Program-made: the position numbers and the translations under genes | Part shown: positions 26,660-34,792 of the stretch, piece after piece | How positions within the stretch are numbered: the first letter of the stretch is position 1 | How the letters are laid out: each line of letters begins with the position of its first letter | NCBI GenBank assembly: GCA_942492815.1 | Contig: OW818658.1 | Span: 2,294,001 to 2,358,000, forward strand | Source: JAEUWI01 sp942492815 | Lineage (GTDB): Bacteria > Hydrogenedentota > Hydrogenedentia > Hydrogenedentales > JAEUWI01 | Reading direction: 5' to 3' | DNA length: 64,000 nucleotides | Notes under the pieces: model-generated | The model's input: the letters and a program-made list of their open reading frames with translations, nothing else | What the model was told of the DNA's origin: nothing | The model's database searches: none

Positions 26660-26698
26660 TTGACAGCCTCGTGCCGGGCGGCGTCCTTTCCGTACAAT
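26660..26698 (+). promoter_or_regulatory. Conserved promoter-like block before sigma fusion B
   Basis: CCTTGACAGC (TTGACA 26660-26665) and GTACAAT (TACAAT 26693-26698) are spaced by 27 bases, as before the first paralogue, and lie 63 and 25 bases before ATG 26723. The conserved pair suggests a shared regulator or promoter, possibly autoregulation. Confidence 0.4.
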
Positions 26699-26722
26699 GC
26701 AACATCGGAAAGGATCCCATCG

Positions 26723-29700
26723 ATGGAACTCGCGCACACCCAGGACCACATACTGCTTCACCGCTGGCACCACAGCCGGGATGCGGAGGCCTTTCGCGCC
26801 CTCGTGGAGCGCCATGCCGGCCTGGTATATGCCGCGGCCCATCGCGTGCTGCGCGATGCCACCGATGCGGAGGATGTGTCCCAGGAGTGTTTCATTACCC
26901 TGGCCCACAGCCGGAGCCTGCCCGAACGCCATCTCGGCGCCTGGCTCTACACCGTGGCCGTGAATCGCGCCAAAGATCACATCCGAGGCGCGGCGCGACG
27001 TCGCAAACGGGAGGTACTCCACGGGGCGGCTCAACCCGAGGCCATTGAGACCAACTGGGACGACACCCTGACCCACGTGGACGAGGCCATCGCCGCGCTC
27101 GACGACGAACTCCGCCACGTGATCATCGCGCACTTTCTCGAAGCGAAAAGCCAGGGCGAGATCGCCGATACCACCGGCGTATCGCGCCAGACCGTCAACG
27201 CCCGTGTGAAGCGCGGCGTTGAGGCCATTCGCGAACACCTGGCGATGAAGGGGATCACCGCGACGACCGCCACCCTCACCGCGCTTCTGGGCAGCCAGAT
27301 GGTCGAGGCCGCTCCGGCGGCATTGGTGGCGGCCCTGGGTAAGGTGGCGCTCTCGGGCGGAGCGGCGGTGGCGGGTGGGGGAATGCTGGCAACGATGGTT
27401 GGGTTACTCACCACCAAAGTGGCGGCGGGGCTGGCCGCGATTTTCTTGGCCGTCCTTTCGATTCTCACGTATAAGGAAGTTGTATCCCGAACTCGAACGC
27501 CTGTTGATCATCCGGCTATGCAATATTTGAACGAGTCGGCGGCAAGAATTCCGTCGAGGGTTGCGGACTCCCGCTTACAGGAATCTGCCTCAGATGCTGT
27601 TGAGGTACTGCCTGCTTCCGCTGATATCATCGATGCCGGAAACGTACTCGCGGGTACGATTCTGGACGAGGACGGTGGCCCGATGACTCGTCCGGTAATC
27701 GTCTATGCGCTCGCCAACTTCCCGCAGGGCCAGGAGACGGGCATTCAATCTCCCGACAGGGAGAGTTATACCCGCGCCCATCTTTTTCGACACGTCGAGA
27801 GCGAAGATGGCGCATTCGAGCTGGCCCCCTTCACGAATGGGGGCCCTCAAGGCACAATCTATGCCATAGACGAAGTAAATAATGTCGCATCGGAAGAGTT
27901 CACCTTCGATTTGAGCGCCGGAGACCAACGGGACATCACGTTGCGCTTTCATCATTACGGAGCTATCGCCGGAACGCTTCTCGACAGGATCGGCGCACCC
28001 GTTACTGGCGCGACGGTCACATTCCGAGGGCCAACGGGAGCATTCGATGCCAAGGTTGATGAGAAGGGCCATTTCGCCACGGATCCGGTCCCACCCGGCA
28101 ACTATGAGTTGGGATGGGTTGCCATAGGCTCGTTCGCCGATCAAGAGCAGAACTGGATTCGTTTCCCTATGGCGGCACTGAACGTAGTCGTACGGGAAGG
28201 GGAGCAAGTGGATTCGATTGCTTTGGTGGCGAAATGCGAAATTACGCATATCAGCGGTCGGGTGGTCGATGAGCATGGTCGGGGAATACCGGATCTGCGC
28301 CTCTTACTTCGAGACGGGGGCTTTGAACCAGGCACTCAAAGCCAGGTTGATCGATTGTTCGGTGCAACAGATTCTCGAGGCGCTTTCGATCTGAGCGTCT
28401 ATGGTCCCGGAAAATTTAAGCTTGACCTGGTGAGTGCGAACTTTGAACTTCCCGAGCCCGTTACCGTGCGGTCGGGCGAAGTTGACCTTGAAATTCAGGC
28501 CCGTGTTGGAGGCAGAAAACCAATTCGGTTTCACGTTGTAGACGGTCGAAACGGCAAGAGTGTTGAGTCCGCGACGTTCAGACTTCCAGGGCCGATCAAG
28601 GGTAGTGGTAGTACGACGACATTCAGCGATGGTCGATTCAGCACGACCATGCGAGCGGAGGAAGCCAAGGACGCTACCGTGACCTTTAGCTCAGAGGGTA
28701 TCGGTGTGGCGACCTACGCCATCAAGCCAACCGATCTGGGCGGTCCTGAAATACTTATTTCTCTTATGTCGATTCCGCCGGTTCAGGGGCAGGTGCTGGA
28801 TAGCGAAGGGAATCCCAAGGTGGACGTCCGCATTCACGATACTTGGGTCAGCGAATGGGAGCCGAGAACGCGCACGGACGCGGAAGGGCGATTCTCACTG
28901 ACCGATCTCGATCCCGGTCAGGAGGTGATATTCCTGTTTTCAGAAGACGAACCACAGATGAGCGCACCCATCGTTCGTGAAGGTGATTGGGTTATTCACC
29001 TGCCACGTGGGGCGACGATTTCCGGATCCGTTCTGGTCAACGGAAGGCCGCTGGAAGGCGTCAGCATTAATTTGTCCTCCAAGACGGAGGGCGTGCCACG
29101 CGACACCGAGAAACGGACCCACACAGACACTCATGGACACTACCAGTTTCAGGGCGTGGCGCCAGGGGAGGGCACTGTCCGCGCCCACGTGCCGAAGGAG
29201 GATGGAAAGTCCATAGTAGGGACGATTGAAAAATCGGCTACGGTGTCATCGGAGACACCTATTGACCTGGACTTCAGTGTGGAAATCAAGTCGTTGGATG
29301 CAACCCTGCGGGGGATGCTGTACGAAGGGGGCCAACCCGCCGAGGGGAGTGTCAACATACGACGTGTGGAGGGCGAGGGCAGCCAAAACGCTTCGTTTAT
29401 CGAAGCCAATGAGGTGGATGGATTTCGGATTGCGGATTTGGTCTCGGGGGACGTGGAAGTCACCGCGAACCTGGGACGCTCCAGGCAGACCTTCACGCAT
29501 CACCTCACTCCGGGGGAAAACTCTGTGGATATCTACTTCCCCAGGTGCGGCGCGGTCCTTGAGTGCACATTCCCTGTCAATGATGGGAAGGAAGTGAGCG
29601 TCACTACGATGATTTCAGTAGAAACTGAATTTGGTGAAGAATCGATACATGACATGCAATCCTTCGTCCAACCGCACGGGATTCGCATCGAGGACCTTCC

Positions 29701-30151
29701 CGAAGGTACGGCGACGATTACGGTTCAGGGTTCCCAGTACAACAGAGGCTACGAACGCCGAGTAAAGCTGATCTCTGGCGCTACGACAACAATTGACTTT
29801 AGTCCAGACAATGCCTTGATCGATTTCATTTTGTCGGGCGTGCAGGACTCGGAACAAGTTGTTGTTTTCGCTTTCCCCGGAAGCCCTATACTCCCCGATG
29901 TCAATTCCGTGACCCCTGATATCTACATGGCACAGCTGAACAGTCTGCAACCAATCGCATTTCTCGAAAGGCCCTATCTGGCGAGGCCGCTGAAGCACCT
30001 CGAAGCCGGAACCTACACGTTGGTCGCGTGCGCGTTCCCTGGGGAGACAGACCCCGTTTCCGGTACCTTGACTCCTGGATTTCGCACCTTCACGACGGAA
30101 GTGAAGCTGGAGCCGGGCAGTGAGGCGCAGGTCACTCTGGCCTTTCCGTAA
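26723..30151 (+). CDS. ECF sigma factor fused to membrane anchor and extracellular beta-sandwich repeats (copy B)
   Basis: This 1142-residue paralogue lies directly after copy A and shares its domain order. ECF region 2 includes HAGLVYAAAHRVLRD and AEDVSQECFITLA, and region 4 is almost identical to copy A, including SQGEIADTTGVSRQTVNAR. A membrane segment (GLAAIFLAVLSILTY) and about 880 extracellular residues follow, built of GTLLDRIGAPVTGA-, SGRVVDEHGRGIPDLRL- and QGQVLDSEGNPKVDV-type beta-sandwich units. Both proteins end EAQVTLAFP. The sigma and linker regions are far more conserved than the extracellular part, pointing to shared promoter output but different ligands or conversion between copies. 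The start is ATG 26723 after GGAAAGGA. Confidence 0.88.
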   Translation: MELAHTQDHILLHRWHHSRDAEAFRALVERHAGLVYAAAHRVLRDATDAEDVSQECFITLAHSRSLPERHLGAWLYTVAVNRAKDHIRGAARRRKREVLHGAAQPEAIETNWDDTLTHVDEAIAALDDELRHVIIAHFLEAKSQGEIADTTGVSRQTVNARVKRGVEAIREHLAMKGITATTATLTALLGSQMVEAAPAALVAALGKVALSGGAAVAGGGMLATMVGLLTTKVAAGLAAIFLAVLSILTYKEVVSRTRTPVDHPAMQYLNESAARIPSRVADSRLQESASDAVEVLPASADIIDAGNVLAGTILDEDGGPMTRPVIVYALANFPQGQETGIQSPDRESYTRAHLFRHVESEDGAFELAPFTNGGPQGTIYAIDEVNNVASEEFTFDLSAGDQRDITLRFHHYGAIAGTLLDRIGAPVTGATVTFRGPTGAFDAKVDEKGHFATDPVPPGNYELGWVAIGSFADQEQNWIRFPMAALNVVVREGEQVDSIALVAKCEITHISGRVVDEHGRGIPDLRLLLRDGGFEPGTQSQVDRLFGATDSRGAFDLSVYGPGKFKLDLVSANFELPEPVTVRSGEVDLEIQARVGGRKPIRFHVVDGRNGKSVESATFRLPGPIKGSGSTTTFSDGRFSTTMRAEEAKDATVTFSSEGIGVATYAIKPTDLGGPEILISLMSIPPVQGQVLDSEGNPKVDVRIHDTWVSEWEPRTRTDAEGRFSLTDLDPGQEVIFLFSEDEPQMSAPIVREGDWVIHLPRGATISGSVLVNGRPLEGVSINLSSKTEGVPRDTEKRTHTDTHGHYQFQGVAPGEGTVRAHVPKEDGKSIVGTIEKSATVSSETPIDLDFSVEIKSLDATLRGMLYEGGQPAEGSVNIRRVEGEGSQNASFIEANEVDGFRIADLVSGDVEVTANLGRSRQTFTHHLTPGENSVDIYFPRCGAVLECTFPVNDGKEVSVTTMISVETEFGEESIHDMQSFVQPHGIRIEDLPEGTATITVQGSQYNRGYERRVKLISGATTTIDFSPDNALIDFILSGVQDSEQVVVFAFPGSPILPDVNSVTPDIYMAQLNSLQPIAFLERPYLARPLKHLEAGTYTLVACAFPGETDPVSGTLTPGFRTFTTEVKLEPGSEAQVTLAFP

Positions 30152-30161
30152 GCCTCGAAGT

Positions 30162-30452
30162 TCAGGATCCCACCGAAACGAGCGGTCCAACGTGCGTCTT
30201 CGGCCGATGCAAACTCAAATCGTGTACGGTCTGCAGATTGCTCCAGAACTCGGGGGAAGTCCCAAAGGCGTCGGCCAGCAGCCAGGCGGTGTCGGGCGAA
30301 ACACCCTGTTTGCCTTTGATGATTTCGTTAACCCGCTGAACCGGAATCTTCAAATGGGAGGCCAGTGCCCGCTGTGTAATTTCCAGGCGTTCAAGAAATT
30401 CTTTCTGGAGGATGACGCCGGGATGAGTCGCAGTTCTGTTGGATGGGATCAT
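30162..30452 (-). CDS. higA: HigA-family antitoxin (XRE helix-turn-helix), orphan
   Basis: This 96-residue protein matches the HigA/VapI-type addiction-module antidote family: HPGVILQKEFLERLEITQRALA, KIPVQRVNEIIKGKQGVSPDTAWLLADAFGTSPEFW (shown in part). The XRE helix-turn-helix lies at about residues 25-65. HigA normally neutralises the HigB mRNA interferase encoded just upstream. Here no HigB frame exists upstream (30453-31000), which is repeat DNA, so it is an orphan antitoxin or regulator. It converges on sigma fusion B with only 10 bases between stops. Confidence 0.85.
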   Translation of the reverse strand: MIPSNRTATHPGVILQKEFLERLEITQRALASHLKIPVQRVNEIIKGKQGVSPDTAWLLADAFGTSPEFWSNLQTVHDLSLHRPKTHVGPLVSVGS

Positions 30453-30482
30453 AATTGTCGCTGTTTACTTGTGTGAGCTTAT

Positions 30483-30827
30483 GGGTGAAGTCTTGATATT
30501 ACCGCTCATTGAATACTTGTTGGGGCTGCCTCGGTCTGCCGAAGGATAGCCCAGGCTTACAGCCCTGTTGAAATCTTTGGTTCCTGTACATGGGGCTTCG
30601 CCCCATGCTGATATGGAACCGGCCTTCGGCCCTAAGAGAGAATCCAGTATTTTCCTAAGCGCCGAAGGCGAGGCCAATTCCAGCCTGGGGCAAAGCCCCA
30701 GGAAAATAGAACAAAGATTCGGCCAGGGCTGAAAGCCTGTACCATTCTTTGCAATGCATACATCAATCATTGCAATGACGCTGAACGAAATGACGTAGGC
30801 CCAATCGGTAATATCAGAACTTAACCC
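30483..30827. repeat. 345-bp nested palindromic element
   Basis: Outer arms 30483-30504 and 30806-30827 are imperfect 22-base inverted repeats (both contain GATATTACCG or its complement). Inner arms about 30553-30585 and 30706-30738 also pair (AGGCTTACAGCCCTG with its near complement). The centre has perfect hairpins at 30589-30607 (CATGGGGCTTCGCCCCATG), 30621-30631, 30660-30670 and 30684-30702. There is no gene. It could be a mobile miniature element or a structured RNA. Confidence 0.75.
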
Positions 30828-31766
30828 GAGCTTATGCAATTGGAGATACACGCTCTACATTAGCCACCGCAGGGTATTTATTGCAACCCAAAGAATTCGC
30901 GACACTCGGGGGACGTACCGCCGCAGGTGATCCCGGCCCAGGCGGAGCAACCGCCCAAAATCATCCATCGTCCGACCCAGCGAAGTCCACGTGAATGGGG
31001 CGGCATGTCCCAGTGGATGCTGGAACCGTGACGCGGAACAAGCTGGAGTCATCTCACCCATCCACCGGGACGGGCACGCGCGTTGGCGATCTCGATGCGA
31101 CGCTCATATCAAATCTTGGCGCATGACGGCCCGTGCTCAGGCAGGTGGCGAGCGCGAGTCCGTCCCCACGGCGTGTCCCGAAATATTGCCCCAAAAAGGA
31201 AGGGGGCGGTGGACCTTGGGAATCCACCGCCCTCATGTGCGGGAGTGTTTGGAACACAGTTCCGTGTTCTAGGCGCAAGAGGGTCACGGTTACGAATTAC
31301 ATCAGGGTTCTTGGGCTGCGGTATACCCTGAATACGTGTGAGCTGTTGTGTCAACAGTCTCTTGTTCCAAACACCGAACGCATACTAGCACAACATGTAG
31401 GGCTTGTCAACCCCCTTGAAAGAAAAAAACAAAAATAATTACACCACATTTTGCGATGCCTTCATGAATGCCGACAGCAATCCACAAAATATGGTGGTTC
31501 CTTCAAGAGGCGTGGCATTCCCCGGATTCTTGACTGGTCTATATCTTGTGCCACAAGGGGTAGTTAATATCGTCCGTCGCGCCCGAGCCTTGTGGTTCAA
31601 TAGTTGACAGACTTCGCGGTATTCCAATCTGGGGGATTCCTCCGCGAACGCTAACCGGCGCAATAAAATGTCCACCTTCGTTCGGTTGAACACTCTTTGC
31701 CCTTGGGCCTATACTTCACCTACGAGTGGGTGCGCGATTTCGAATGCACTCGGTGGGAGAATAAAG
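30828..31766. other. Gene-poor stretch before the transhydrogenase operon
   Basis: No intact gene is recognised in these 939 bases. It holds a GC-rich hairpin (31202-31234), a 12-base perfect inverted repeat (31245-31256 with 31363-31374) and an A-rich tract near 31420-31440. Short frames on both strands look spurious. The pntAA ribosome-binding site GGGAGA (31755-31760) lies at its end. Confidence 0.5.
31202..31234 (-). terminator. Terminator-like hairpin
   Basis: GGGCGGTGGA (31204-31213) pairs with TCCACCGCCC (31223-31232). On the minus strand the stem is followed by CTTCCTTTTT. No minus-strand gene that it would serve is visible, so it may end an unrecognised transcript. Confidence 0.45.
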
Positions 31767-32879
31767 TTGAAAGTATTCGTTTTTTCGGGGAAGAGCGATG
31801 AGGAACCGCGCCTGCCGGCAACGCCGCAGTCGGTAAAGCGTCTAAAGGCCCTCGGTGCTGATGTTATTTTTGAGGCGGATTTCGGGAAAGCTTGCGGCTG
31901 GTCCGACGCCGAGTATGTTGCGGCGGGTGCCCAGTCGGGCGGGGAAGTCGGCGATGCGGACGTAGTTCTGGGGTTGGAACCTCCAGAGGCTTCGCTCCTG
32001 GCCAGAATGAAGCCCGGTGCGCTGTATATCGGCTACCTGGACCCCTTTAACTCCCAGAACCTCCTGCAGGATTTTGCGGCGCGCGGGCTCAGCGCCATCG
32101 CCATGGAATTGATCCCCCGCACCACGCTGGCGCAAAAGATGGATGCCCTGAGTAGTCAGGCCAATCTTGCGGGCTATGCTGCGGTTCTCCTGGGGTCGTC
32201 CCGTCTCGCGCAGATTCTGCCCATGATGATGACCCCGGCCGGAACCATCAAGCCCGCCCGCGTGTTTGTTATCGGCGTGGGCGTGGCGGGGCTCCAGGCC
32301 ATCGCCACCGCCAAGCGGCTCGGGGCCCGTGTGGATGCCTTCGACACCCGTCCCGTGGTTGAGGAGCAGGTGAAGTCCCTCGGGGCCCGCTTCGTCAAGG
32401 CGAATCTGGGGGAGACGGGCCAGACGAAGGATGGCTACGCCCAGGCCCTCACAGAGGAGCAGCAGGCCATGCAGCGGGCGGCCATGGCCGATGTGGTGGC
32501 GGAGTCCAATCTGGTCATCACCACCGCCCAGGTGTTCGGCCGGAAAGCCCCCGTCATCGTCACCGACGCCATGATCCAGCGGATGCGCCCCGGCAGCGTG
32601 ATTGTGGATGTGGCGGTGGACAGCGGCGGCAACGTGGAGGGCATCACGCCGGGGGAGATTGCGGTGCTGCACGGGGTGACGCTCGTTGCCCTGCCCCATC
32701 TGGCCCGCGAGGTTCCGGTGGACGCCAGCGAAATGTACGCGGCGAATCTCGCCAATCTCATCGAGCACTTCTGGGATCGCGAAAACGCCACGATCCGCCT
32801 TGATACGTCGGACGAGATCATGGCGGGTTGCCTGGTCGTCCACAACGGCGAGATCCGGGATGAGCGCTTTCGCAAGTAG
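31767..32879 (+). CDS. pntAA: NAD(P) transhydrogenase, alpha subunit part 1
   Basis: This 370-residue protein is the NAD(H)-binding dI component of proton-translocating transhydrogenase. Motifs include the alanine-dehydrogenase-like ATPQSVKRLKALGADV, the Rossmann loop VFVIGVGVAGLQAIATAKRLGA, FDTRPVVEEQVKSLGA and the mobile-loop VDVAVDSGGNVE. A TTG at 31767 with GGGAGA at 6-base spacing is the preferred start; ORF sequence upstream lacks homology. It is followed by pntAB and pntB, the split three-gene form known from Rhodospirillum rubrum. Confidence 0.93.
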   Translation: MKVFVFSGKSDEEPRLPATPQSVKRLKALGADVIFEADFGKACGWSDAEYVAAGAQSGGEVGDADVVLGLEPPEASLLARMKPGALYIGYLDPFNSQNLLQDFAARGLSAIAMELIPRTTLAQKMDALSSQANLAGYAAVLLGSSRLAQILPMMMTPAGTIKPARVFVIGVGVAGLQAIATAKRLGARVDAFDTRPVVEEQVKSLGARFVKANLGETGQTKDGYAQALTEEQQAMQRAAMADVVAESNLVITTAQVFGRKAPVIVTDAMIQRMRPGSVIVDVAVDSGGNVEGITPGEIAVLHGVTLVALPHLAREVPVDASEMYAANLANLIEHFWDRENATIRLDTSDEIMAGCLVVHNGEIRDERFRK

Positions 32880-32949
32880 CCCGTGCCGCCGCAACGTGGT
32901 ACGCCATGAAATTTCGGGCCATTGACATCGTACAGGAGGCCAGACGGCC

Positions 32950-33237
32950 ATGATTCTGTTATTCCTCACCTTCGTCCTCGCCATATTTCTCGGCGTTGAA
33001 CTGATCAACAAGGTTCCATCCCAACTCCACACGCCGCTCATGTCCGGTTCCAACGCGATCTCGGGCATTACCATCGTGGGGTCGCTGCTGGCGGCGGGAA
33101 GCATCGAGGGTCACGACTGGCTTGCGGTCGGCCTTGGTTTCACGGCCGTGGTCATGGCCACGATTAACGTGGTGGGGGGCTACTGGGTGACCCATCGCAT
33201 GCTCTCCATGTTCAAGTCGAAGGATCAGCGCAAGTGA
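32950..33237 (+). CDS. pntAB: NAD(P) transhydrogenase, alpha subunit part 2
   Basis: This 95-residue membrane protein supplies part of the proton-channel (dII) domain. It has three hydrophobic segments and the conserved VPSQLHTPLMSGSNAISGI block, ending in GGYWVTHRMLSMFK as usual for PntAB. It lies between pntAA and pntB and overlaps pntB by four bases (GTGA), consistent with fixed stoichiometry. Confidence 0.95.
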   Translation: MILLFLTFVLAIFLGVELINKVPSQLHTPLMSGSNAISGITIVGSLLAAGSIEGHDWLAVGLGFTAVVMATINVVGGYWVTHRMLSMFKSKDQRK

Positions 33238-34634
33238 GCACATTCATCGAACTCAGCTACATCGCCTCGGCGATTCTGTTCATCATCGGCCTGAAAATGC
33301 TCAGCCACGCCGACACCGCCGTTCGCGGCAACAAGCTATCCGCCGTCGGCATGCTTGTCGCCGTCGTGGCGACGCTGCTCGACCAGCAAATCGTCGAATT
33401 CCAGTGGATCGTCGCGGGCATTCTGGTCGGCGGCGTCATCGGTGCCGTGGCCTCCATTCGCGTCCCCATGACCTCCATGCCGGAGTTCGTCGCACTCTTC
33501 AATGGCACGGGTGGCCTTGCCAGTCTGCTCGTGGGCTGGGCGGACTACCACGCCAATGCCGGGCACTACAGTGACGTAGGTGCGAACGTAAACGCCGTCA
33601 CCATTGCCACCTATTTGGCCGTGCTTATTGGCGGCGTCACCTTCACCGGAAGTATGCTGGCCTATGCCAAGCTCGCCGAAAAGATCGGCGGCAAGCCCGT
33701 CCTCTTCCGGGGACAGCAGTGGGTGAACGGCCTGGTCCTGCTCTCCTTTTTGATTGCCGGCGTTATCTTCGTCATGAATCCGGATTCACCGGCGGCGGAA
33801 GTCGCCTTCTTTGTGGCCATTGCCCTGTCCTTCCTCTTCGGCGTGCTGGCCACCATCCCCATCGGCGGCGCGGACATGCCCGTGGTCATATCGCTGCTGA
33901 ACAGCTACTCGGGCCTGGCGGCCTGTGCGGCGGGCTTCGTCATCGAGAATACCGTGCTCATTGTCTCGGGTTCACTCGTGGGCGCCAGCGGCATTATCCT
34001 GACCAATATCATGTGCAAGGCCATGAACCGCTCCCTGGCCCACGTCCTCTTCAGCGGCTTCGGCAGTGCGTCCACCGCATCGAGTGCGGCTGGCCAGGAA
34101 GGTGAGGTGAAGTCCCTCTCTGCGGAAGACGCCTACTACATCCTCGAAGCTGCCCGCTCCGTGGTCATCGTGCCCGGCTACGGCATGGCGGTGGCCCAGG
34201 CCCAGCACGTGGTGCGGGAACTCTCCGATATCCTTGAGGAGCGCGGCGCCGAAGTGAAGTTCGCCATCCATCCCGTGGCGGGGCGCATGCCCGGCCATAT
34301 GAACGTGCTCCTCGCGGAGGCGGACGTGCCCTATGAGCAATTGGTCGAAATGAGCGATATCAACCCGATCATGCCCACGGTAGACGTGTGCATCGTGATC
34401 GGGGCGAACGACGTGGTCAATCCCGCGGCGCGGGAAGATCCCTCCAGCCCGATCTTCGGCATGCCCATTATCAATGTGGACTATGCCCACACCGTATTTG
34501 TCTTGAAGCGCAGCATGGCTTCCGGCTTTGCGGGCATCCCGAACCCCCTGTTTTTCAAGGAAAACACCCGCATGATTTTCGGCGACGCCAAGGCCATGGT
34601 GGCCCGCCTCGTGGCCGCCTTCAAAGAGGCCTGA
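33234..34634 (+). CDS. pntB: NAD(P) transhydrogenase, beta subunit
   Basis: This 466-residue protein completes the proton-pumping transhydrogenase, which uses the proton gradient to move hydride from NADH to NADP. The first about 260 residues are membrane segments (with FNGTGGLASLLVG and IGGADMPVVISLLNSYSG). The C-terminal NADP-binding dIII domain has VIVPGYGMAVAQAQH, HPVAGRMPGHMNVLLAEA and CIVIGANDVVNPAA, ending near KRSMASGFAGIPNPLF. The start is GTG 33234 inside the pntAB stop. A strong terminator follows. Confidence 0.96.
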   Translation: MSTFIELSYIASAILFIIGLKMLSHADTAVRGNKLSAVGMLVAVVATLLDQQIVEFQWIVAGILVGGVIGAVASIRVPMTSMPEFVALFNGTGGLASLLVGWADYHANAGHYSDVGANVNAVTIATYLAVLIGGVTFTGSMLAYAKLAEKIGGKPVLFRGQQWVNGLVLLSFLIAGVIFVMNPDSPAAEVAFFVAIALSFLFGVLATIPIGGADMPVVISLLNSYSGLAACAAGFVIENTVLIVSGSLVGASGIILTNIMCKAMNRSLAHVLFSGFGSASTASSAAGQEGEVKSLSAEDAYYILEAARSVVIVPGYGMAVAQAQHVVRELSDILEERGAEVKFAIHPVAGRMPGHMNVLLAEADVPYEQLVEMSDINPIMPTVDVCIVIGANDVVNPAAREDPSSPIFGMPIINVDYAHTVFVLKRSMASGFAGIPNPLFFKENTRMIFGDAKAMVARLVAAFKEA

Positions 34635-34638
34635 GCCC

Positions 34639-34668
34639 CCGGGGGCGCCTCCCCCGGCACATTTTTTC
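34639..34668 (+). terminator. Rho-independent terminator after pntB
   Basis: CCGGGGG (34639-34645) pairs with CCCCCGG (34651-34657) and is followed by CACATTTTTTC. It lies directly after the pntB stop and ends the pnt operon. Confidence 0.9.
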
Positions 34669-34792
34669 TTGAATACGCCGCAGGATGACACTAAACTGCC
34701 CTTACCCTGCGGCAGCAGCGCCGCAGTCTTTTGAGAGCGATTCCGTCGGCCTGCCGAGGTAAAGCGCGAAGTTTCATAGATCGGAGTGATGA

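Noticed and set aside
30855..31061. Start of an ABC transporter gene on the minus strand (MDDFGRLLRLGRDHLRRYV)
   Set aside because: The short match to exporter N-termini ends at once and no further homologous sequence follows. Too weak to call even as a remnant.
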